Notes: generated by a model not told the origin, from the sequence alone. A stretch of DNA of 64,000 bases from Bowmanella yangjiangensis (GCF_017255015.1 NZ_JAFKCS010000016.1:39872-103871), one strand, 5' to 3'. Positions 8,958-18,123 are shown, numbered from the stretch's first letter. A program made the numbers and translations.

Positions 8958-10063
8958 TGCAATATAAGGTTCTGGTTGTCGACGATTCGACATTCTTTCG
9001 TAGACGGGTTTCTGATTTCCTCAACCAGGATCCGGGCCTGACGGTAGTGGGAGAGGCCAAGAACGGCCAGGAAGCCATCGATATGGCCGCTAAATTGCGG
9101 CCTGATGTAATCACCATGGATGTCGAGATGCCGATCATGGACGGTATTAGTGCGGTGAAGCGCATTATGGCCAGTAATCCGACGCCGATTCTGATGTTTT
9201 CCTCTCTAACCAAAGATGGTGCTCAAGCGACATTAGATGCATTGGATGCCGGTGCATTAGATTTTCTGCCGAAGAAGTTCGAGGATATTGCTAAGGAACG
9301 GCAAGAAGCCATTAGTTTGCTTCAGCAGCGGGTTAAAGCCTTAGCCAGACGCCGGGCATTTTCCCGACCCAGTTTGCTTAGGACAACACCCAGCCCGGTT
9401 GCCAGCTTGCGAGACAGTAGGGCTGCAGAGACAAAGCCAACGGTTAGCGTTGAATCTGTCCGTCCACCAAAAGCCAGCGGCAAACGCTATTCCGCCTTGG
9501 CTATTGGCGCGTCCACCGGCGGCCCTGTGGCACTGCAAACTATTCTAACCAAGTTGCCAGCGAACTTTCCTTATCCTATTTTCCTGGTGCAGCATATGCC
9601 GGGCACCTTTACCACGGCCTTTGCCGGGCGGATGAATAATCTTTGTCAGATTAAGGTTAAGGAAGCTGAAAACGGCGATCTGATTGAACCCGGCTGTGCT
9701 TATCTGGCCCCCGGGGGGAAGCAGATGTTGGTCGACGGCACCAGCCGCTCATGTCGAATTCGTATTGTGGATGACCCGGGTCTGGACAACATTACCTATA
9801 AGCCCAGTGTCGATTTAAGCTTTGCCTCACTGGGTCGGGTTTATGGCGGCGATCTATTAGCTGTTGTTTTGACTGGTATGGGTGCAGACGGTCGTGAAGG
9901 CTGTCGGTCTCTTAAGCAACGTGGCGCGACTATCTGGGCGCAAGACGAAAAGTCTTGTGTGGTTTACGGAATGCCTCAGGCCGTGACGGCTGCTGGACTG
10001 TCTTCGGCCAGTCTGGCTTTAGGTGATGTTGCTTCGCATATTTTGGCCGAGATGCCTGCCTGA
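8957..10063 (+). CDS. cheB: Chemoreceptor methylesterase/deamidase CheB
   Basis: CheB (368 aa) removes methyl groups from chemoreceptor glutamates during adaptation. The N-terminal receiver has phosphoacceptor D55 ([12 protein letters not shown]). The C-terminal esterase domain has nucleophile S186 (IGASTGGP), the conserved VQHMPGTFT and [12 protein letters not shown] linker rich in Arg/Ser separates the domains. The start overlaps the cheA stop (TGATG). No cheR is in the window. Confidence 0.97.
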   Translation: MQYKVLVVDDSTFFRRRVSDFLNQDPGLTVVGEAKNGQEAIDMAAKLRPDVITMDVEMPIMDGISAVKRIMASNPTPILMFSSLTKDGAQATLDALDAGALDFLPKKFEDIAKERQEAISLLQQRVKALARRRAFSRPSLLRTTPSPVASLRDSRAAETKPTVSVESVRPPKASGKRYSALAIGASTGGPVALQTILTKLPANFPYPIFLVQHMPGTFTTAFAGRMNNLCQIKVKEAENGDLIEPGCAYLAPGGKQMLVDGTSRSCRIRIVDDPGLDNITYKPSVDLSFASLGRVYGGDLLAVVLTGMGADGREGCRSLKQRGATIWAQDEKSCVVYGMPQAVTAAGLSSASLALGDVASHILAEMPA

Positions 10064-10098
10064 GGCAGGCTGGCTTCTATTCCTGTAAGGGCTGAGTT

Positions 10099-10875
10099 GT
10101 GATTGTCTGGACAGTGGCGAACCAAAAAGGTGGGGTAGGTAAAACCACGACGACAGTGACATTAGGTTCCTTATTGGCCCTAAAGGGCAAAAAGGTATTG
10201 CTGGTCGATACCGATCCCCATGCTTCGCTTAGCTATTACTTCGGTGTGGATTCCGAAGAACTCTCCTCGAGTTTGTATGACGTGTTTTTGGCGCATAAGA
10301 GCCTGACTGCCGACAGAGTGTTGGACAGTTTGTGCCCAACCAAGTTTGACTCCTTGTTTATTCTGCCCGCCACTATGGCTCTGGCAACGCTGGATCGCAG
10401 TATGGGCCATCAGGGCGGAATGGGGCTGATAATTAAAAAGGCCTTGGAACTGGTAGAGGACGAGTTTGACTTTGCAATTATGGATTGCCCCCCGGTACTG
10501 GGTGTATTGATGGTCAATGCACTGGCGGCCTGTGAGCGAATTTTGATTCCGGTGCAGACCGAGTTTTTGGCCCTCAAGGGCCTAGAGCGCATGATGCATA
10601 CCCTGGAGATTATGAAAAAGTCCCAGCCGCGTGATTACACTTACACTATTGTTCCCACCATGTACGACAAACGCACTAACGCGGCACTAGAAGCCTATAA
10701 GAAATTGCGTGCGACCTACGGGGATTTGGTTTGGAATGGTGTGGTACCTGTAGACACGCGTTTTCGGGATGCCAGTCAGGCACAAAGCCCGCTACCTGTT
10801 TTTCACCCTCGTAGCCGGGGGGTCTATGCTTATAACAGCTTACTGAATTTCCTTTTGAGTCAGGAGCCGAATTAA
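10099..10875 (+). CDS. parC: ParA-family ATPase ParC, polar positioning of chemotaxis arrays
   Basis: This 258-aa ParA/MinD ATPase has Walker A KGGVGKTTT (residues 9-17), DTDPHASLSY, and MDCPP. In Vibrio the protein at this position, ParC, places chemotaxis arrays at the cell pole and works with ParP. The start is GTG, with TAAGG 8 bases upstream. Assignment as ParC rests on operon position between cheB and a CheW-like gene, not on sequence alone; a generic chromosome-partition ParA is unlikely because no parB follows. Confidence 0.88.
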   Translation: MIVWTVANQKGGVGKTTTTVTLGSLLALKGKKVLLVDTDPHASLSYYFGVDSEELSSSLYDVFLAHKSLTADRVLDSLCPTKFDSLFILPATMALATLDRSMGHQGGMGLIIKKALELVEDEFDFAIMDCPPVLGVLMVNALAACERILIPVQTEFLALKGLERMMHTLEIMKKSQPRDYTYTIVPTMYDKRTNAALEAYKKLRATYGDLVWNGVVPVDTRFRDASQAQSPLPVFHPRSRGVYAYNSLLNFLLSQEPN

Positions 10876-11552
10876 TGAGCAAGGGCCAGTTCGCCAATGA
10901 AAAGGTGATGGAGGATTACCTGTCAGCTCTGCTTACCGAAGAGGTAGTGATTGAACAAGCGCAGCGCCAAACTGTGGCTAAGTTGCTTGAAGAGGCTCAG
11001 CCCTTTGTTCAAGAACCCGAGATAGTAACAGAGGTGCAAGCCCCGCAGCTTGCTGAGCCTTTTGAAGCCAGGCCACAGGAGCAAGAGACACCTGAATATC
11101 GCCAGGGCCAGTTTCAGGCGCTGTTATTTGATGTGGCGGGTTTAACCCTGGCAGTTCCTTTGACTGAGCTGGGTGGGATCCACCAGTTTGAAAAGGCCTC
11201 ACCCTTAATCGGTAAGCCGGATTGGTTTAAAGGTGTTATGCTGCACCGTGATGAAAAGCTCAAGGTTGTGGATACCGCACGTTGGGTGATGCCAGAAAAA
11301 TACTCAGAAACACTGGCAGAAGCCTTAAATTATCAATATCTTATTATGTTAGGAACCAGTGGTTGGGGGCTTTGCTGCGAATCATTGGTAGATACGGTCA
11401 GCTTGCATCAGGATGATGTGAAATGGCGCGAGAATCAGGGCAAGCGTCCCTGGTTAGCTGGGCTGGTCAAGGAGAAAATGTGTGCCCTGATCGATGTTGG
11501 CGCATTGGTCGCACTGTTTGAACAGGGGTTGGGCAGTAAAGATGCAGATTAA
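10875..11552 (+). CDS. parP: CheW-domain protein ParP, array-pole linker
   Basis: This 225-aa protein has a variable, acidic and Pro/Glu-rich N-terminal half (about residues 1-75) and a C-terminal CheW-like domain (LLFDVAGLTLAVPLTELGGI...). In Vibrio, ParP binds ParC and integrates into arrays through CheA and chemoreceptors. The ATG overlaps the parC stop by one base, which supports a working pair. Confidence 0.88.
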   Translation: MSKGQFANEKVMEDYLSALLTEEVVIEQAQRQTVAKLLEEAQPFVQEPEIVTEVQAPQLAEPFEARPQEQETPEYRQGQFQALLFDVAGLTLAVPLTELGGIHQFEKASPLIGKPDWFKGVMLHRDEKLKVVDTARWVMPEKYSETLAEALNYQYLIMLGTSGWGLCCESLVDTVSLHQDDVKWRENQGKRPWLAGLVKEKMCALIDVGALVALFEQGLGSKDAD

Positions 11553-11575
11553 TCCGCTAGTCGGGAGCGAAGCAT

Positions 11576-12064
11576 ATGAGTGATGACAGAAACAGTAATG
11601 CAGCCATAGATAACGACGAAGTCCTGCAGTGGGTGACCTTCAGATTAGGAGAAGAAACCTACGGCATCAACGTGATGCAAGTGCAGGAAGTGCTGCGTTA
11701 TACCGAGATTGCTCCGGTACCGGGAGCGCCGGATTACGTGTTAGGTATTATTAACCTGCGCGGTAACGTAGTTACGGTCATTGATACCCGTGCCAGATTC
11801 GGTTTGGACGCCAATGATGTCTCTGACAACACCCGTATTGTGATTATTGAGTCAGAACAGCAGGTAGTGGGTATTTTGGTGGATAGTGTCGCTGAAGTGG
11901 TGTACCTGAAATCCTCCGAAATCGACAGTGCTCCGAATGTGGGTACTGAAGAAAGCGCCAAATTTATTCAGGGCGTTAGCAACCGCGATGGCGAGCTACT
12001 GATCCTGGTTGATTTGAATAAGTTGCTGACGGACGAAGAATGGGATGAAATCAGCAGTATGTAA
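11576..12064 (+). CDS. cheW: Chemotaxis coupling protein CheW
   Basis: CheW (162 aa) couples CheA to chemoreceptors. The whole protein is one CheW domain: WVTFRLGEETYGINVMQVQEVLR near the N-terminus and GIINLRGNVVTVIDTRARFG in the middle. A strong terminator follows 19 bases after the stop, so it is probably the last main gene of the chemotaxis unit. Confidence 0.96.
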   Translation: MSDDRNSNAAIDNDEVLQWVTFRLGEETYGINVMQVQEVLRYTEIAPVPGAPDYVLGIINLRGNVVTVIDTRARFGLDANDVSDNTRIVIIESEQQVVGILVDSVAEVVYLKSSEIDSAPNVGTEESAKFIQGVSNRDGELLILVDLNKLLTDEEWDEISSM

Positions 12065-12082
12065 CGGCTGATTCGGTAAATA

Positions 12083-12108
12083 AACACCCGCTTAGCCGGG
12101 TGTTTTTG
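12083..12108 (+). terminator. Rho-independent terminator after cheW
   Basis: AACACCCG (12083-12090) pairs with CGGGTGTT (12097-12104) across a 6-base loop, followed by TTTT. It lies between cheW and the DUF2802 gene. Confidence 0.85.
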
Positions 12109-12127
12109 TATCTGACTAAGGAACCAT

Positions 12128-12559
12128 ATGGCTTGGATGGGGATTGGAATAGGATTGGCACTACTGGTCGGCGTTATGCTGGTGGTGGTTCTTTTACGCC
12201 AGCAGGCCGCGTTAAGCGTTAGCCAGACTCAGGTCGGGCAGCAAAGCTCAGAAGTTGAAGCCCTGCGAAAGGAGTGCCAGGCCTTGGCCGCGGAGTTGCA
12301 TGAATTGCGTGCCGGTAGTATTGGTATGGGGCAGAGGATCAAACAACTGGAAAGCAGACAAAGGGCCTTTGACAACAGTTTGCGGGAGACCCGTGAACAA
12401 CAGCAGGAATTAGCTGAAATGGATCCCGACACTAAGCTCTACAACAGGGCGGTGAAACTACTGCAGCAAGGGGCATCGGTAGATGAACTGATGCATGAAT
12501 GTGAACTGCCACGTGCTGAGGCCGAACTATTGTTTAGCATTCACGGCAAGCAGAGTTAG
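12128..12559 (+). CDS. DUF2802 family membrane-anchored coiled-coil protein
   Basis: This 143-aa protein has one N-terminal membrane helix (about residues 3-24), a Gln/Glu-rich region that looks coiled coil (about 30-100), and a conserved C-terminal segment (DELMHECELPRAEAELLFSIH). It belongs to DUF2802, which is typically found after cheW in this operon. Its function is unknown to me. AAGGAACC precedes the ATG. Its TAG stop lies inside the first copy of a 7-bp tandem repeat. Confidence 0.85.
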   Translation: MAWMGIGIGLALLVGVMLVVVLLRQQAALSVSQTQVGQQSSEVEALRKECQALAAELHELRAGSIGMGQRIKQLESRQRAFDNSLRETREQQQELAEMDPDTKLYNRAVKLLQQGASVDELMHECELPRAEAELLFSIHGKQS

Positions 12560-12622
12560 GAGTTAGGAGTTAGGAGTTAGGAGTTAGGAGTTAGGAGTTA
12601 GGAGTTAGGAGTTAGGAGTTAG
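12553..12622. repeat. Ten perfect tandem copies of GAGTTAG
   Basis: The heptamer GAGTTAG is repeated ten times without error from 12553 to 12622. The first copy contains the stop codon of the DUF2802 gene. Each copy carries TAG, and because 7 is not a multiple of 3, read-through in any frame would meet a stop. Confidence 0.97.
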
Positions 12623-12664
12623 GAAAATATTTGTTATATCCGAGTGCTCAGTCAATACTTATCT

Positions 12665-12699
12665 GCCTCACGCCTCACGCCTCACGCCTCACGCCTCAC
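12665..12699. repeat. Five perfect tandem copies of GCCTCAC
   Basis: The heptamer GCCTCAC is repeated five times (12665-12699) and then decays. On the minus strand it reads GTGAGGC. The fifth copy contains the TGA stop of the convergent FlhB-like gene. The unit differs from the GAGTTAG array 42 bases away, but its length is the same. Confidence 0.97.
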
Positions 12700-13007
12700 G
12701 CCTTGTCATCCATCTTGCCATGCATATTGTTCCAGCTGTTGGGGAATTTTCCCTGTAGCACATAAGAAAAAGCAATCAGTTCAGCGATGACAATATACAG
12801 CTCCCGCGGTATTTCCTGACCCAGATCGAGACTATTCAGAAAGCCTGCCAGTTGCTCATCCTCGTGGACCAAAACACCATGTTCTTTCGCCAGGGCAATA
12901 ATTTCTTCGGCTAACTCGCCAAAGCCTTTGGCAATAATCTGCGGTGCTTGTTTAGGGTTATCTGCCTGATATTGGATACCGACGGCGCTTTTAGGTTTGT
13001 CTGTCAT
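12696..13007 (-). CDS. FlhB C-terminal domain homologue (stand-alone)
   Basis: This 103-aa protein matches the cytoplasmic C-domain of the FlhB/YscU/EscU family (AVGIQYQADNPKQAPQIIAKG...LAKEHGVLVHEDEQLAGFL...), without membrane helices and without the NPTH autocleavage motif (here it reads NPKQ). Such stand-alone FlhB-like proteins accompany FliK-like proteins in several genera. I chose the ATG at 13007; an upstream in-frame TTG at 13028 would overlap the preceding gene. It follows the FliK-like gene by 4 bases and is probably coupled to it. Confidence 0.85.
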   Translation of the reverse strand: MTDKPKSAVGIQYQADNPKQAPQIIAKGFGELAEEIIALAKEHGVLVHEDEQLAGFLNSLDLGQEIPRELYIVIAELIAFSYVLQGKFPNSWNNMHGKMDDKA

Positions 13008-13011
13008 ATCA

Positions 13012-15165
13012 CTAAGCCTGTGTCTCAAAGACCTGGTAGGGTCTCTGTTGCAGATGTTCAGGGATTTTACCCAATTGGCATTGGCTGTGATTAACCTGAA
13101 TACCCAGTGCCGTCAGGCGTTTTTTCAAATGTGGAATGAATTGGATCACCTGATCCCGAAGGGCGGCATTGGCGGCATAAAAGTCCAGTTCCACTTCGGT
13201 CTGGTAGAGCCGCGCTTTGGCCAGTAAACCACCTAGCTCACCAATTTCCAGTTTCATGGTTAGGTTCCATTGCCTGTCAGCCGAGTGTTTGCTCTTACTC
13301 TTTTTGTCAGGTGGTGGTTCGCGGCGTATCAGCAACTCAATATCACGACGGACTTCTCCCTGAGCTATGGGTAAGTTGTAGTAAAAGCTATCCTGACCCT
13401 GAAGCTGAGTTTCAACGCCACGTAATTTAGCGTGACTGTGCCCGCCAAGCAGCCGCCCCAAAGTGTTGAGTAATTGGTGTCGTTGCTCAAGCTGAGCCAT
13501 ATCCGACAGATTTCGCTGGTTAACTGGCGTTGAACTGGTGCTTGGGCGCACGGTTTCCAACAAGGCATTTAATCCGTCCAGTAGTTTCTGCCCCTGACCG
13601 GCTTGCAACTTACCACTCTGATTGGCCAGTCTGGATGTCAGCGCAACCTGCAACAAGGTCACTAATGCGCCCACCAAGCCTTGGCTGCTGTTCGTTGTGA
13701 CCAATTGCAGCGGTGTTAGATTCAATGCCGGTGTAGTCAGCAGGCTGCGCAGTGCTGCAGCATCCTGTTCATTGCCCTGCGGCAAGCTCTGCTTCAGGTG
13801 TTGGCTAAGTTGCTGCAAAAGCTTACCAGTATCCGTGGCAACGGTCCGGTTATCCGCTAATGCCGTATCAATCTGGTTGAAAAGCCGGGCAGGAGAGTCC
13901 TGCTGGCTCATCAAACGGCGCCCCAGGTCCTGGAATTTTTGCAGCAAGGGGTCTTGCAGATCAACCCTTTGGGCTGCTTGTTGGGTTTTGCTAAGGCTTG
14001 GCTGTTGTTCCTGTACTGTTCCCGATGTGACAGGCCCATTTTGTAACTGTGTTGGTGAGGGTTGCCCGGTGATAACCTGACCTTCCACTTTAATTGGGTT
14101 TTGAACCTGATTAAGTGGCGTAGCGGGTGCCTGCATCCCTTGAAGCAATTTGCTGGTGTCCAGGGTTGTAGGCGGTGCAGCAGAGGAAGTGGGAGCTGAC
14201 ACGGGGGGCGCTGAGCCCACTGTGGGCTGCAGGCTGGAAATCATCTGCTGCAGTACCGGTTTTCCAACTACCAGCGTCGCGACGGGTTGTGCCCTGTTTA
14301 ACAATAGTTCGGGCTGACTGCCGGTCGGCCATTGCAATTTGACTGACTGCACTTGTCCCTCCGGGCCAAGCAGTAAGGGCATCAGAGACTTCTGCTGGAC
14401 GATGGGCAACTGACCAACCCATTGTTTAAGCTGAGCAAGGTCCAGATTTTGAGGTTTACTCAGTGCTTGTACAAAACGAAACAACTCAGTGCTTTGTTTG
14501 GGTATTGGCCATTCGGCAGTCGCCGCCTTGGCGCTAGGTGTATGACTTGAGGGGCCGGACGAGGAGAGCTTAGGTTCTGCTGAACCTGATTCACTCAGTT
14601 TCACATTTTGTGCATCAATTTTTATTGTCCATTGGCCTTGCTGGCGTTGATAGTTGACTTCCACCGGCTGGCCCGGACGCAGTTCTGGCAGCGGAGCAGA
14701 CAATGACAGCCTGAGCGTCTGACCTTGAACATCAAGTATCAGCGCGGCAGCCTGCTGATTCAGCACTCTGGCGGGAAAGCTCAGCGTGTCGGGCAATCCT
14801 TGCTGATTATTGACGATAGCGGTGAGCAAACTATTGAACACAGCGCCCCCCAGCGGTATGGACTGTTGGCTTGTTGGGGCCGGGGTGGCAGTAGTCTGCG
14901 TATAGAAAAGTAAACGCCCGCCGTCCTTATTGTCGGTGAGCAACTGATAGAGTTGGCCGTTTTGTAGCTTACCCTGCAGGTCCTTGGCATTGATAACAAC
15001 CTGGCGGTTAGCCAGGCTCAACAGCAGTTGGTTGCCGGGTAACAGTTTGACTTCTACCTGACTAAGCTGTGCGGCGACGTTATCGGGCAGGGTTAAACCG
15101 GCCTGCTGCATTTGTCGCATGGCATTGAGCAGGGCTGACTGAGGAGATAATTGCAGTTCTGACAT
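13012..15165 (-). CDS. FliK-like flagellar hook-length control protein
   Basis: This 717-aa Gln/Ser/Pro-rich protein has a C-terminal FliK-type domain (about residues 590-700: LTMKLEIGELGGLLAKARLYQTEVELDFYA...). The long N-terminal and central regions are low-complexity, as in secreted molecular rulers. Whether it is the true FliK or a paralogue cannot be told here, because the hook-basal-body cluster, where fliK often lies, is outside the window. Pairing with a stand-alone FlhB C-domain is notable, since FliK acts by contacting FlhB's C-domain. Confidence 0.85.
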   Translation of the reverse strand: MSELQLSPQSALLNAMRQMQQAGLTLPDNVAAQLSQVEVKLLPGNQLLLSLANRQVVINAKDLQGKLQNGQLYQLLTDNKDGGRLLFYTQTTATPAPTSQQSIPLGGAVFNSLLTAIVNNQQGLPDTLSFPARVLNQQAAALILDVQGQTLRLSLSAPLPELRPGQPVEVNYQRQQGQWTIKIDAQNVKLSESGSAEPKLSSSGPSSHTPSAKAATAEWPIPKQSTELFRFVQALSKPQNLDLAQLKQWVGQLPIVQQKSLMPLLLGPEGQVQSVKLQWPTGSQPELLLNRAQPVATLVVGKPVLQQMISSLQPTVGSAPPVSAPTSSAAPPTTLDTSKLLQGMQAPATPLNQVQNPIKVEGQVITGQPSPTQLQNGPVTSGTVQEQQPSLSKTQQAAQRVDLQDPLLQKFQDLGRRLMSQQDSPARLFNQIDTALADNRTVATDTGKLLQQLSQHLKQSLPQGNEQDAAALRSLLTTPALNLTPLQLVTTNSSQGLVGALVTLLQVALTSRLANQSGKLQAGQGQKLLDGLNALLETVRPSTSSTPVNQRNLSDMAQLEQRHQLLNTLGRLLGGHSHAKLRGVETQLQGQDSFYYNLPIAQGEVRRDIELLIRREPPPDKKSKSKHSADRQWNLTMKLEIGELGGLLAKARLYQTEVELDFYAANAALRDQVIQFIPHLKKRLTALGIQVNHSQCQLGKIPEHLQQRPYQVFETQA

Positions 15166-15285
15166 AGGCTCTTATCGACAGACATCGCGCTTAGCTGAAT
15201 GTCAGGTGGGTTATTTAATAGAATTTTTGATGATCTCGATCAGTATATCAAGGGCCGTGAAAACATCCCCAACGGCGACCGTCTA

Positions 15286-15294
15286 TGCTATTAT
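15286..15294 (+). promoter_or_regulatory. Extended -10 promoter candidate for the ccm operon
   Basis: TGCTATTAT is a TGN-TATTAT extended -10 element about 60 bases before ccmA. No convincing -35 element accompanies it. Confidence 0.4.
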
Positions 15295-15352
15295 CCGCCG
15301 GTTTTTGTGTAGTGCATCGCATTAAGAATGCCAACCACCTAAAAGGCTAAGT

Positions 15353-15976
15353 TTGTCCTTACTATCGGTTAACAAATTATCTTGCGTAAAGCGTGATCGC
15401 ATTTTGTTTGAGGAATTGGGCTTTAGTATGCAAGCGGGTGAACTGCTGCATGTTCAAGGTCCCAATGGCGCAGGCAAAACCAGTTTATTACGGTTGCTGG
15501 TAGGGTTGTCGCTACCGGATAGTGGCAGCATCCAGTGGCGTGGAGAGGATATCCGCCGAACTCCTGGCCAGTATCAGAGTGAACTCTGTTATTTCGGCCA
15601 TAAACTGGGTGTGAATCTGGCGTTAAACGCCATAGATAACCTGCGTTTTTGGTGTCGTATGCAAGGGTTACCTACCAATCAGGATCTTTATCCACTGCTT
15701 GAAACCATGGGTTTGGTGGGATTAGAAGAGCTTCCCGCCGGGCAATTGTCTGCAGGTCAGCAGCGTCGTATTGCCCTGGCTCGTTTCTGGTTGAAATCCT
15801 GCCCTTTATGGGTACTGGACGAGCCTTTTACCGCCTTGGACAAACAGGCGGTCGCGCTACTTAAATCGCGTCTAGCTGAACATTTGCAGAGTCAGGGCCT
15901 TATCATTATGACCTCTCATCAAAGCCTGGACTTTCCCTTGCCGGTGCGCGAGCTGCATCTGGAGTACCGCTTATGA
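15353..15976 (+). CDS. ccmA: Heme exporter ATP-binding protein CcmA
   Basis: This ABC ATPase (207 aa) drives release of holo-CcmE from the CcmCD complex in System I cytochrome c maturation. Motifs: Walker A GPNGAGKTSLLRL, signature LSAGQQRR, Walker B LWVLDEPF, and the switch His in TSHQ. The start is TTG, with AAAAGG about 8 bases upstream. The ATG at 15328 is out of frame. ccmB overlaps its stop. Confidence 0.95.
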   Translation: MSLLSVNKLSCVKRDRILFEELGFSMQAGELLHVQGPNGAGKTSLLRLLVGLSLPDSGSIQWRGEDIRRTPGQYQSELCYFGHKLGVNLALNAIDNLRFWCRMQGLPTNQDLYPLLETMGLVGLEELPAGQLSAGQQRRIALARFWLKSCPLWVLDEPFTALDKQAVALLKSRLAEHLQSQGLIIMTSHQSLDFPLPVRELHLEYRL

Positions 15977-16641
15977 TAGCCAGACTAACCGGCTTATTAG
16001 GGCGTGAGATGGCGCTGGCCTATCGACAGAAATCCGAATTGATCCAGCCACTGATATTCTTTGTATTGGTGATTAGTTTATTTCCTCTTGGTGTAGGACC
16101 CGGCCCGCAGATGCTGCAAAAAATTGCCCCCGGTGTAATTTGGGTGGCGGTGTTACTGTCTTCGCTGTTGGGTATGGAGCGGCTGTTCCGTGACGATTTC
16201 AGCGATGGCTGGTTGGAACAGATGATGCTAAGCGGTTTGCCACTGTATGCGGTGGTGCTGGTGAAAGTGACTGCTCACTGGTTGACCTGCGTATTACCAT
16301 TGCTGTTGATTTCGCCACTGCTGGCCCTGTTTTTGAACCTCACCCCAGAGATGTATGTCGCGCTGCTGTGCAGTTTGCTGGTCGGTACCCCCCTACTGAG
16401 CCTTGTGGGTGCTACGGGTGTTGCGCTGACTCTGGGGTTACAACGTGGCGGCGTATTACTGTCGCTGTTACTGTTGCCGCTGTTCATCCCATTATTGATT
16501 TTTGCCACCTCGGCGGTGGATGCGGCCTCAATGCAACTTCCCTATAATGGCCAACTAGCCATTATAGGGGCGCTGTTGTTGCTGGCACTGGCGTTGACGC
16601 CTGTGGCCACCGCACATGCTTTGAAAATCAGTCAGAATTAA
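15973..16641 (+). CDS. ccmB: Heme exporter membrane protein CcmB
   Basis: CcmB (222 aa) is the ABC permease partner of CcmA. About six membrane helices are visible and the length is typical. The start overlaps ccmA (TTATGA). Confidence 0.95.
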   Translation: MIARLTGLLGREMALAYRQKSELIQPLIFFVLVISLFPLGVGPGPQMLQKIAPGVIWVAVLLSSLLGMERLFRDDFSDGWLEQMMLSGLPLYAVVLVKVTAHWLTCVLPLLLISPLLALFLNLTPEMYVALLCSLLVGTPLLSLVGATGVALTLGLQRGGVLLSLLLLPLFIPLLIFATSAVDAASMQLPYNGQLAIIGALLLLALALTPVATAHALKISQN

Positions 16642-16664
16642 AAAACTATCAGGTGCAACTGACT

Positions 16665-17411
16665 ATGTGGAAATGGTTACATCCATACGCTAAAACCGAA
16701 CGGGCCTTTGCCCTTTGTAGCAAACTGCTGCCATGGTGCTGGGGTGGTGCCGCATTGGGCTTGGCTATCGGCCTGGTCTGGGGGCTGGCTTTTGCCCCGG
16801 CCGATTACCAGCAAGGCGATTCATTTAGAATCATATACTTGCATGTACCCAGCGCAATTCTGTCAATGGGGGCATACAGCGGTATGGCTATTGCTGCCTT
16901 TATTGGGCTGGTTTGGCAAATCCGTAGTGCCGACATGGCGGTTGCCGCTATCGCGCCGGTAGGGGCGGTGGTCACTTTTGTTGCACTCTTTACCGGTGCT
17001 GCCTGGGGCAAGCCCATGTGGGGCACTTGGTGGGTGTGGGATGCCAGACTGACCTCAGAGCTGATTCTGCTGTTTCTTTACCTGGGTGTGATGGCGCTCT
17101 ATCAATCTTTTGAAGACAAGCAACAAGGCGCCAAAGCGGCTGGTATTTTGGCCCTGGTTGGGGTGGTGAATTTGCCTATCATTCATTACTCCGTGGAATG
17201 GTGGAATACCCTGCACCAAGGGGCGACTATAACCAAATTTGGCAAACCCTCTATTGCGCCGGAAATGCTCTGGCCGCTTCTTATCAGTATTGTCGGCTTA
17301 GGGCTGCTGGTTGCAGCGCTGAGTCTGTATCGATTACAAAGTGAAATGATCCGCCGTGAAATGCACCGCCCCTGGGTGCAAGCCATGTACCGTCAACAAG
17401 AGGGCCAGTAA
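16665..17411 (+). CDS. ccmC: Heme-handling protein CcmC
   Basis: CcmC (248 aa) presents heme to CcmE. The tryptophan-rich WWD signature WGTWWVWDARLTSELILLFLYLG is intact, with flanking periplasmic histidines (LHVPSA, NTLHQ). I place the start at ATG 16665 (MWKWLHPYAK), the usual N-terminus of this family, rather than the in-frame GTG 16653. Confidence 0.96.
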   Translation: MWKWLHPYAKTERAFALCSKLLPWCWGGAALGLAIGLVWGLAFAPADYQQGDSFRIIYLHVPSAILSMGAYSGMAIAAFIGLVWQIRSADMAVAAIAPVGAVVTFVALFTGAAWGKPMWGTWWVWDARLTSELILLFLYLGVMALYQSFEDKQQGAKAAGILALVGVVNLPIIHYSVEWWNTLHQGATITKFGKPSIAPEMLWPLLISIVGLGLLVAALSLYRLQSEMIRREMHRPWVQAMYRQQEGQ

Positions 17412-17413
17412 CC

Positions 17414-17644
17414 ATGCATTTTGAGAGTTGGTCAGCCTTCTGGGCCATGGGTGGATATGCATTTTATGTCTGGCTGGCGTTCGGCGTCAGCGGTTTGGCC
17501 TTGCTGCTGTTGATTGTACAGAGCGTCAAAGCGCGCCGTAGTCTGCAGACAACCTGGCAGGCCGAACAGGCCAGGCAGCAACGTATTGCTGCCAGCCGTG
17601 CCCGCCAGCAACAGAATTCTAAACTTGCTGAAGAGGTGGATTGA
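17414..17644 (+). CDS. ccmD: Heme exporter protein CcmD
   Basis: This small protein (76 aa) has one membrane helix (about residues 12-38) and a basic, Gln-rich cytoplasmic tail. CcmD is needed to release holo-CcmE from CcmC. It starts 3 bases after ccmC and its stop overlaps the ccmE start. Confidence 0.92.
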   Translation: MHFESWSAFWAMGGYAFYVWLAFGVSGLALLLLIVQSVKARRSLQTTWQAEQARQQRIAASRARQQQNSKLAEEVD

Positions 17645-18120
17645 TGAATCCAAGACGTAAACAACGGCTGGTGGCCTTTAGCGCAGTGATCCTGGTGGTC
17701 GGTGGTGCTATTGGTCTGATGCTCTATGCCTTGGGGCAGAACATTGATTTGTTCTACACCCCAACCGAGTTGGTAGAAGGCAAAAAGGGCGTGAAACCCC
17801 AGGTCGGTCAGCGCCTGCGAATTGGTGGTATGGTGGTACCCGGGTCGGTGAAACGCGTTGACGACAGCCTGGCGGTGAGCTTCGACCTGGTCGATACCGG
17901 GCCTGTTGTTACTGTCAGTTATCAGGGCATTCTGCCTGATCTGTTCCGCGAGGGGCAGGGTATTGTCGCCACCGGCGTATTAACTGCTGCGAACCATATC
18001 GAAGCAGAAGAAGTCCTGGCCAAGCACGATGAGGAATATATGCCTCCAGAGTTGGCCGAAGCCATGAAAGGGATTAAACACGTTAAACCATCCGAGGCCG
18101 TCTACGGCGATAAGGGGTAG
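17644..18120 (+). CDS. ccmE: Heme chaperone CcmE
   Basis: CcmE (158 aa) carries covalently bound heme in the periplasm. It has an N-terminal membrane anchor (about residues 9-30) and a beta-barrel OB-fold domain. The heme-binding His is H128, with Y132 four residues on, in [12 protein letters not shown]. The start is ATG 17644, overlapping the ccmD stop (TGATG). Confidence 0.96.
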   Translation: MNPRRKQRLVAFSAVILVVGGAIGLMLYALGQNIDLFYTPTELVEGKKGVKPQVGQRLRIGGMVVPGSVKRVDDSLAVSFDLVDTGPVVTVSYQGILPDLFREGQGIVATGVLTAANHIEAEEVLAKHDEEYMPPELAEAMKGIKHVKPSEAVYGDKG

Positions 18121-18123
18121 GTG

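Noticed and set aside
10052..10068. GCCTGCC-TGA-GGCAGGC hairpin at the cheB stop as a terminator
   Set aside because: No T run follows and parC continues in the same operon; it may only affect mRNA stability.
12553..12699. Heptamer arrays as a CRISPR array
   Set aside because: Units are 7 bp with no spacers; simple tandem repeats.
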